A DNA stretch of 14,768 nucleotides from CAYUIG01 sp964444685. Lineage in GTDB: Bacteria; Gemmatimonadota; Gemmatimonadetes; Longimicrobiales; RSA9. The translations under genes were made by a program, and so were the position numbers. Shown here one piece after another: positions 6,266 through 11,523 of the stretch. The notes under the pieces were generated by a model. The model did not search any database and had not been told where the DNA came from. It saw only the letters and a list, made by a program, of their open reading frames with translations. The first letter of the stretch is position 1. Each line of letters opens with the position of its first letter. The stretch lies in NCBI GenBank assembly GCA_964444685.1, contig CAYUIG010000068.1, forward strand, positions 1 through 14,768, in the 5' to 3' direction.

Positions 6266-6706
6266 TCAGCGGCCGGGGCGGCCGCCGAGGAGCGGAACGG
6301 GATCCGCCGAACGGCCCCAGCGGATGACCTCGAAGTGCAGGTTCGGACCGGTGGCATTGCCGGTAGCCCCCGAGAGTCCGATCACCTGCTGGTGGTCGAC
6401 CCTGTCGCCAACGCGCACGTCGATGCGTGAAAGATGGCCGTACACGGTGCGCAGGTTCGTGCCGTGGTCGATCATCACGACCAGGCCGTAGCCGCTCATC
6501 GTCCCCGCGTGCGCCACGCGTCCGGCCTTCATCGCACGCACCGGTGTGCCGTTCGGCACGCCGATGTCCACGCCGTGATGGAAGTCGGGCGAGAGTCCGC
6601 GCAGGCGCAGCCCCCAGGGTGACGTCATGGGCCCGTCGACGGGCCAGCGCGGCAGTGCGCAGCCGGCGATGGTGAATACGGCGAGGAGCGTGAGCCGACG
6701 GATCAC
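6266..6706 (-). CDS. M23 (LytM-like) peptidase domain lipoprotein
   Basis: This 146-residue protein begins with a short hydrophobic leader and a lipobox, FTIAGC, with the lipidated Cys at 16. The rest is a single M23/LytM domain, which in active members cuts peptidoglycan cross-bridges. Visible elements are HHGVDIGVPNGTPV with the zinc ligands H43 and D47, VYGHLS with H91, and GPNLHFEV with H124. The HxH motif of active enzymes is here N122-L-H124, so one catalytic histidine is replaced, and activity is uncertain. The start is GTG 6706, overlapping the stop of the M1 peptidase gene by 4 bp (GTGA) with GGAG just upstream. Translation is therefore probably coupled. A longer open frame to 6829 lies inside the M1 gene and lacks the signal peptide at its N-terminus. 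At 146 aa it is little more than the bare domain. Confidence 0.85.
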   Translation of the reverse strand: MIRRLTLLAVFTIAGCALPRWPVDGPMTSPWGLRLRGLSPDFHHGVDIGVPNGTPVRAMKAGRVAHAGTMSGYGLVVMIDHGTNLRTVYGHLSRIDVRVGDRVDHQQVIGLSGATGNATGPNLHFEVIRWGRSADPVPLLGGRPGR

Positions 6707-8709
6707 CCGCTCCACACGTTGTTGGACCGGTCCACGTCCGGCAGCAGTCCGTCCGGATCGATTTCTACCTGCGTAACGCGCGCTGTACTCTCGATGCGCA
6801 GCAGCTGCCGCACGCGGCCGTCGAGCCACGGCTCCACAGGCAGCCGTTCGTCGCGCGTCGTGCCGTCCGCGAAGGTGATTCGCACGGGGACCGGCATCGG
6901 CGCGTCACCCAGATCCTCGATGAGGATGAGCGTTTCCGCCGAGTCCGCGGTCACGCGCGCCACGGCGTGGTCGAGCGTGGCCGTCTCGTAGAACCAGGGC
7001 CACCAGAACCAGTCGAGGTCGCGGCCCGCCACATCTTCCATGGTGTGGAAGAGGTCGTACGGCGTCGGATGCTTGAGCAGCCAGCGACGCGCGTACACGC
7101 GCAGCGCGTTGCGCATGGGCTGTTGCCCGATGACGTACTCGAGCGCGCGGAAGAGCGTGGCCGGCTTCGAGTAGGTCGCGACTCCGTACTGCGGCCCGAT
7201 GCCGTAGAGATCGCCCTCGCGCATGATCGGGCGCTCCTGATCGCTGCCGGCGATCGACAGGTACGACATCATCGTGAGTGCCGGCGCATCCACGCGAGGG
7301 TACCGGTCGGTGACACTCAGATCTTCCGTATACGACGCGAGCCCTTCGTCCATCCAGCCGAACTCGGACTCGTTCGACCCGACCATCATCGCCCACCACT
7401 GGTGCGCGATCTCGTGCGAGAGCACGGAGTAGAGCCCGATCTCGTCGCGCGGGTTGCCGATGAACACGAGCATCGGATACTCCATTCCGCCGATCGGCCC
7501 TTCCGCCGCCGTGATGTGCGGATAGATGTACGGGTGCCAGCGCTCCGCGTGGAAGCGGACGGAGTGCCGCATCATGTCCACCGCGCGGCCTGCCCACGTC
7601 GGTGCCTCCGGCCGGTAGAGTGCGTTCACGAGCACACGCTCGGGCACACCGTCGCCGTTGGCGTCCGGCAGGTTCACACCCGCGGCATCCCACACGTAGC
7701 GGTTCGATGTCGCGAATGCGAAGTCGCGCACGTCCCGCGCGGCGAAGCTCCACGTCAGCGTGCCGCCGGGATCGCGCACCGTGGCGGCCTGTGCCTCCAG
7801 CTCGTCTGCGGTCACGATGCCGACGGCGCGGTCCGCTTCGATCGCGCGGCGCAGCCGCATCTGCACTTCTTCCGACAGCACTTCCTCAGGATTCTGGAGC
7901 GTACCGGATGCCGCGACGATCCAACCTTCCGGCGCCGTGATGGTCACGTCGAAGTCGCCGTACTCGAGGTAGAACTCACCGTTCGACCAGTACGGTCGTG
8001 CGTGCCAGCCCTGGAGATCGTCGTAGACGGCCACCTGCGGATACCACTGTGCGACGACGTACGCCTCGTGATCGTCGTGCCCCGTACGCGGCGCGCCGCG
8101 CGGCGGGACCGTGAAGCTCCATGCGATGTCGACCGAGGTCTCGCCGCCCGGTGCGAGCGGAACCGGCAGGTCGAGCGTCATGATCGTGCCGTCGACGCGG
8201 TAGCGCGGGCCGTTCGCCTGCTGCGCCTCGGCCGAAGCCGCGCGACCGTCGACGGCGACGCGCTCGAGCGAGACGCCACCCGTGACCGGCACCCGTCGCA
8301 CCCGCTGCACGCCCTCGGAGAAGACGTTCTGGTAGAGCAGGAAGACGAGCTGCCGCAACGTATCCGGCGACTGATTCAGGTACCGCAGCGTTTCCGCGCC
8401 CGTCACGCGGCCGCTGGCAGGATCGATCTCGGCGTCGATGCGGTAGCGGACGCGCTGCTGCCAGTAGCGCGGCCCCGGCTGGCCGCTGGTCGTGCGTGTG
8501 CCCTGATCGAGGGCTGCGCGGAACGCGTTCGTGAACGGCAGCGGCCGCACGGACCAGCGCGTGCGCGTCTCGGCCAGCAGCGAGTCGAGTCGCAGGGAAT
8601 CGGCGATCGCGGGTGGCGCCTCGGCCGGATGCGGCGCGGCGGGTGGCGTTTCACGTGCGCCGCACGCGGCGGCCGCCAGCGAGAGCGCGAGCAGGGTTCG
8701 CGCGGTCAT
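6703..8709 (-). CDS. M1-family (gluzincin) metallopeptidase, exported
   Basis: This 668-residue protein starts with a signal peptide whose end (LAAAAC, Cys16) is a plausible though relaxed lipobox, then a Pro/Ala-rich linker. An N-terminal beta-sandwich region (about 85-300) precedes the catalytic domain. The zinc site is H432-EIA-H436 with E455 after 18 residues (HExxH-x18-E). G407-G408-M409-E410-Y411 replaces the aminopeptidase GxMEN motif. Y513 in ATYSKPATLF is the probable transition-state tyrosine. This set is typical of secreted M1 peptidases of diderm bacteria that take up peptide nitrogen. The C-terminal part (about 590-668) is a small beta domain. The start is ATG 8709, with GGAGG 4 nt upstream. 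The stop overlaps the M23 gene start. The change from MEN to MEY weakens prediction of a strict aminopeptidase specificity. Confidence 0.88.
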   Translation of the reverse strand: MTARTLLALSLAAAACGARETPPAAPHPAEAPPAIADSLRLDSLLAETRTRWSVRPLPFTNAFRAALDQGTRTTSGQPGPRYWQQRVRYRIDAEIDPASGRVTGAETLRYLNQSPDTLRQLVFLLYQNVFSEGVQRVRRVPVTGGVSLERVAVDGRAASAEAQQANGPRYRVDGTIMTLDLPVPLAPGGETSVDIAWSFTVPPRGAPRTGHDDHEAYVVAQWYPQVAVYDDLQGWHARPYWSNGEFYLEYGDFDVTITAPEGWIVAASGTLQNPEEVLSEEVQMRLRRAIEADRAVGIVTADELEAQAATVRDPGGTLTWSFAARDVRDFAFATSNRYVWDAAGVNLPDANGDGVPERVLVNALYRPEAPTWAGRAVDMMRHSVRFHAERWHPYIYPHITAAEGPIGGMEYPMLVFIGNPRDEIGLYSVLSHEIAHQWWAMMVGSNESEFGWMDEGLASYTEDLSVTDRYPRVDAPALTMMSYLSIAGSDQERPIMREGDLYGIGPQYGVATYSKPATLFRALEYVIGQQPMRNALRVYARRWLLKHPTPYDLFHTMEDVAGRDLDWFWWPWFYETATLDHAVARVTADSAETLILIEDLGDAPMPVPVRITFADGTTRDERLPVEPWLDGRVRQLLRIESTARVTQVEIDPDGLLPDVDRSNNVWSG

Positions 8710-8722
8710 GGTGTCCTCCGTC

Positions 8723-8734
8723 CACGGGCCCGTG
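8723..8734. promoter_or_regulatory. palindrome in the divergent M1 / hemQ promoter region
   Basis: CACGGGCCCGTG is a perfect 12-bp palindrome in the 90-bp gap between the M1 peptidase gene (-) and hemQ (+). On the minus strand it overlaps a consensus-like TTGACA (8738-8733), but no -10 follows at the right distance because the ribosome binding site of the M1 gene is there. It could be an operator; evidence is positional only. Confidence 0.2.
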
Positions 8735-8799
8735 TCAACTTGCGCCTACGCGCGCCGCGGCTGCAACTTCCGCGCTCCATCCACCTGAAGGCCGGGACC

Positions 8800-9618
8800 A
8801 TGAGCACGCGCACCGAACACCCCACGCGCGGCGCACCGTCGCGCCCCCACCGCCCGCCGCCCGACCCCGAAGCGATCGAGCGAATCCGCGAAGCGCAGGA
8901 GCGCAGTCTCGAGCGCGAGTGCGTCCGTTTCGCGTTCTACAAGGTCGACCCGGAGTGGCGCCGCCTGCCAGCTGCCGACCGGGACGCCCAGAAGGCCGAG
9001 TTCGTCGAGTTCATCGGCCGTGCCGGCGCCGATACGATGATCTACTCGTACTCGCTGGTCGGTACGCGCGGTGACTGCGACTTCCTGCTCTGGCAGGCGT
9101 CCCGCGACGCCGACCGGCTGCACGACATCGGCGCCGGCATCAACGCGACTGCGCTGGGCGGCTGGCTGACACTGCCGTACTCCTACTTCGCGATGACCCG
9201 CCGCTCCATCTACGTGAACCGCTACGAGGAGCAGTACCTCCGGCAGTACGGCGGCTCCGAGCCGCTCGAGCACGCCCGCATCGCCATCAACCCCGAGGGC
9301 GCGAAGTACCTCTTCGTGTACCCGTTCGTGAAGACGCGCGACTGGTACATGCTGTCGCACGAGGAGCGGCAGCGGCTGATGGACGAGCACATCCGCGTCG
9401 GTCACGAATGGCCCGACGTGCGCCTCAACACCACCTACTCGTATGGCCTCGACGACCAGGAGTTCGTGGTGGCATTCGAGACCGACTACATCGGACGGTT
9501 CCTGGACCTGCTGATGGCACTGCGCGTGACCGAGGCGAGCCGGTACACGCTGCGCGACACGCCGTCGTTCACGTGCAGAGCGGTCGACATCCGCGGCTGC
9601 CTCGACGCTCTGGGTTGA
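8800..9618 (+). CDS. hemQ: coproheme decarboxylase (HemQ/ChdC, chlorite dismutase family)
   Basis: This 272-residue protein belongs to the chlorite dismutase superfamily. In the coproporphyrin-dependent haem pathway ChdC uses peroxide to convert coprohaem to haem b in the cytoplasm. The segment VYPFVKTRDWYMLSHEERQR lines up with the catalytic-tyrosine region of Staphylococcus HemQ, giving Y174 as the reactive tyrosine. H197 in MDEHIRVGHEW matches the proximal haem ligand, 23 residues later (27 in Staphylococcus as I recall it). Then come LNTTYSYGLDDQEFVVAFE and a conserved C-terminal DTPSFTCRAVD. Residues 1-24 are a basic, Pro-rich extension. The start is ATG 8800, with GAAGG 9 nt upstream; the very long open frame upstream is antisense to the M1 gene. 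Neither hemY nor hemH is in view. Chlorite detoxification is less likely because the tyrosine is present. Confidence 0.88.
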   Translation: MSTRTEHPTRGAPSRPHRPPPDPEAIERIREAQERSLERECVRFAFYKVDPEWRRLPAADRDAQKAEFVEFIGRAGADTMIYSYSLVGTRGDCDFLLWQASRDADRLHDIGAGINATALGGWLTLPYSYFAMTRRSIYVNRYEEQYLRQYGGSEPLEHARIAINPEGAKYLFVYPFVKTRDWYMLSHEERQRLMDEHIRVGHEWPDVRLNTTYSYGLDDQEFVVAFETDYIGRFLDLLMALRVTEASRYTLRDTPSFTCRAVDIRGCLDALG

Positions 9619-9650
9619 CCTCCTGCGCTTCGGCGAGGCAGACCGAAAAG

Positions 9651-9771
9651 CATTCACCGCAGAGGCGCTGAGGACGCGGAGCTACCCAACCCACCCAATG
9701 TATTTTTCAAATCGGGTGGGAGTGGTGGCGGATTTTCGGGCTCAGCGTCCTCGGCGCCTCTGCGGTGAATG
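9651..9771. repeat. long nested inverted repeat (31-bp arms)
   Basis: The left arm at 9651-9681 begins CATTCACCGCAGAGGCGC. The right arm at 9741-9771 is its reverse complement with 29 of 31 positions matching. Inside, CCCACCC (9690-9696) pairs with GGGTGGG (9714-9720) around an AT-rich loop containing TATTTTTC. The element fills most of the gap between hemQ and the formate dehydrogenase operon and encodes nothing. It resembles dispersed palindromic elements of bacterial genomes; it may also stop hemQ transcription. It has no target-site duplication that I can see. Confidence 0.8.
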
Positions 9772-9797
9772 TCGTTCGCAGGAGGCGGCCCGGGCGC

Positions 9798-9827
9798 TTG
9801 CCCTGCGCGGAGCACCGCGGCTAGCTT
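9798..9827 (+). promoter_or_regulatory. candidate leaderless promoter for fdhBA
   Basis: TTGCCC (9798-9803, 4 of 6 matches to -35) is followed after 18 bp by TAGCTT (9822-9827, TANNNT-type -10). The ATG of fdhB begins 7 nt later at 9835, and no Shine-Dalgarno sequence lies in front of it. The spacing is that of a leaderless transcript starting at the start codon. Confidence 0.4.
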
Positions 9828-9834
9828 CGCACCT

Positions 9835-11523
9835 ATGGCCGGAGGCAAGCAGAAGCGTCGAGGCGCGGGTCTCGCGCTGCGGCCGGCGCCGAAGGGCCGG
9901 TCGGTGGATCCGCGTGCACTGGAGGAGGTGCGCGCGCTGCTGGGTGATGAGCCGCGGCGGCGCGACCTGCTCATCGAACACCTGCACAGGATCCAGGACC
10001 GGTACGGCCACCTCTCCGCCGCGCACCTCACCGCCCTCGCCTTCGAGATGCGCCTCACGCCGGCGGAAGTCTACGAGGTCGCCAGCTTCTACCATCACTT
10101 CGACATCGTGAAGGAAGGCGATGCGCCGCCGCCGCCGGTGACGGTGCGCGTCTGCGAGTCGATCGCCTGTCAGCTGGCCGGGACCGATGCGCTGCTGCGC
10201 GAGCTCGCGGAACGCGCGGGCCCGGCGGTGCGCGTGATCGCGGCGCCATGCATCGGCCGCTGCGCGGAAGCGCCCGCCGCCGTCGTCGGCCAGCATACGA
10301 TCGACCATGCCACCGTGCAGAGCGTCGAGGAAGCGGTGCTCGCCGAACGCACGGAAGCCATGCCGCCCGAGTACACGGAGTACGACGAGTACCGCCGGCT
10401 CGGCGGCTACGGCACGCTCGCGGCGTGTGTCGGCGGCCAGCGCAGCGTCGAGGATGTGATGCGCACGGTCGAGGCATCCGGACTCCGCGGCCTCGGCGGC
10501 GCGGGGTTCCCGACGTCGAAGAAGTGGGAGTTCGTGCGCAAGGAACCGGCGCCGCGCTGCGTCGCTTTGAATGCGGATGAGGGCGAGCCAGGCACGTTCA
10601 AGGACCGGCACTGCCTCGAGACGGATCCGCACCGCGTAATCGAGGGACTGCTCATCGCGGCCTGGGTCGTCGGCGCGGACGACGTCTACATCTACCTGCG
10701 CGACGAATACGCCGCCTGCCGCGCGATCCTGACGCGCGAGCTGGCCGCGCTGCAGGCGAATCCGCCCTGTGCGCTGCCCACGATCCATCTGCGGCGCGGC
10801 GCGGGCGCGTACATCTGCGGCGAAGAGACGTCGCTGATCGAGTCGATCGAGGGGAAGCGCGGCGAGCCGCGGCTCCGGCCGCCGTTCCCAGCGCAGCGCG
10901 GCATCTTCGGACGGCCGACGCTGGTGCAGAACGTCGAGACCGTGTACTGGCTGCGCGACATCCTCGAGTATGGCGCGGAAGCGTTCGCGTCGCAGGGTCG
11001 GCGCAACTCGAAGGGCGCGCGCTTCTTCTCGGTGAGCGGACGCGTGAAGCGGCCCGGCGTCTACCTCGCGCCGAACGGTATCACCGTGCGCGAACTGATC
11101 GATGAGTACGCGGGCGGCATGGCCGACGGCCACGAGCTGTACGCCTACCTGCCGGGCGGCGCGTCGGGCGGGATCCTGCCGGCGTCGCTGGCGGACCTGC
11201 CTCTGGATTTCGGTTCGCTCGCAGAGTACGGCTGCTTCATCGGCTCGGCCGCGATCGTCATACTCTCGCAGCGCGACAGCGCACGTGACGCCGCGCGCAA
11301 CCTGATGCATTTCTTCGCGCACGAGTCGTGCGGCAAGTGCACACCGTGCCGCGCCGGCACGTCGAAGTCGGTGGCGCTCATGGGTAACGGACGCTGGGAC
11401 CTGCCGCTGCTCCAGGAGCTCGGCGACGCGATGGCGGATGCATCGATCTGCGGACTCGGGCAGGCCGCGCCGAATCCGATGCGCTGCGTCACACGCTTCT
11501 TCCCGCAGGAGCTGGAATCGTGA
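9835..11523 (+). CDS. fdhB: NAD-dependent formate dehydrogenase, fused NuoE-NuoF diaphorase subunit
   Basis: This 562-residue subunit takes electrons from FdhA and reduces NAD+ in the cytoplasm. Residues about 20-170 are a NuoE-like thioredoxin-fold domain with a [2Fe-2S] site at C107, C112, C139 and C143 (C-x4-C...C-x3-C). Residues about 185-562 are NuoF-like: GLGGAGFP (219-226) and NADEGEPGTFKD (246-257) bind FMN/NADH, GAYICGEETSLIESIEGKRG (325-344) is a family hallmark, and C499, C502, C505 and C539 bind a [4Fe-4S] cluster. The fusion and size match the beta subunit of Methylobacterium extorquens FDH1 (about 61 kDa) rather than the separate FdsG and FdsB of Rhodobacter and Cupriavidus. ATG 9835 begins a Lys/Arg-rich tail; the open frame extends upstream into the repeat. 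It overlaps fdhA by 4 bp (GTGA). A complex I or hydrogenase diaphorase is the alternative, made unlikely by the next gene. Confidence 0.92.
   Translation: MAGGKQKRRGAGLALRPAPKGRSVDPRALEEVRALLGDEPRRRDLLIEHLHRIQDRYGHLSAAHLTALAFEMRLTPAEVYEVASFYHHFDIVKEGDAPPPPVTVRVCESIACQLAGTDALLRELAERAGPAVRVIAAPCIGRCAEAPAAVVGQHTIDHATVQSVEEAVLAERTEAMPPEYTEYDEYRRLGGYGTLAACVGGQRSVEDVMRTVEASGLRGLGGAGFPTSKKWEFVRKEPAPRCVALNADEGEPGTFKDRHCLETDPHRVIEGLLIAAWVVGADDVYIYLRDEYAACRAILTRELAALQANPPCALPTIHLRRGAGAYICGEETSLIESIEGKRGEPRLRPPFPAQRGIFGRPTLVQNVETVYWLRDILEYGAEAFASQGRRNSKGARFFSVSGRVKRPGVYLAPNGITVRELIDEYAGGMADGHELYAYLPGGASGGILPASLADLPLDFGSLAEYGCFIGSAAIVILSQRDSARDAARNLMHFFAHESCGKCTPCRAGTSKSVALMGNGRWDLPLLQELGDAMADASICGLGQAAPNPMRCVTRFFPQELES

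Noticed and set aside
6967..9618. 883-residue open frame on the plus strand.
   Set aside because: Only the last 272 residues (from 8800) are a real protein, HemQ. The rest is antisense to the M1 peptidase gene, rich in Arg/His/Val as expected for reverse-frame reading of GC-rich coding DNA.
9651..9771. CRISPR or insertion sequence at the long palindrome.
   Set aside because: There is a single inverted pair, no regularly spaced direct repeats, and no transposase or target duplication in the window.
10560..11340. Complex I (NuoE/NuoF) identity for the fused subunit.
   Set aside because: The fusion is directly overlapped by a formate dehydrogenase catalytic subunit with the C430-H431 active site, and no other complex I genes are present.
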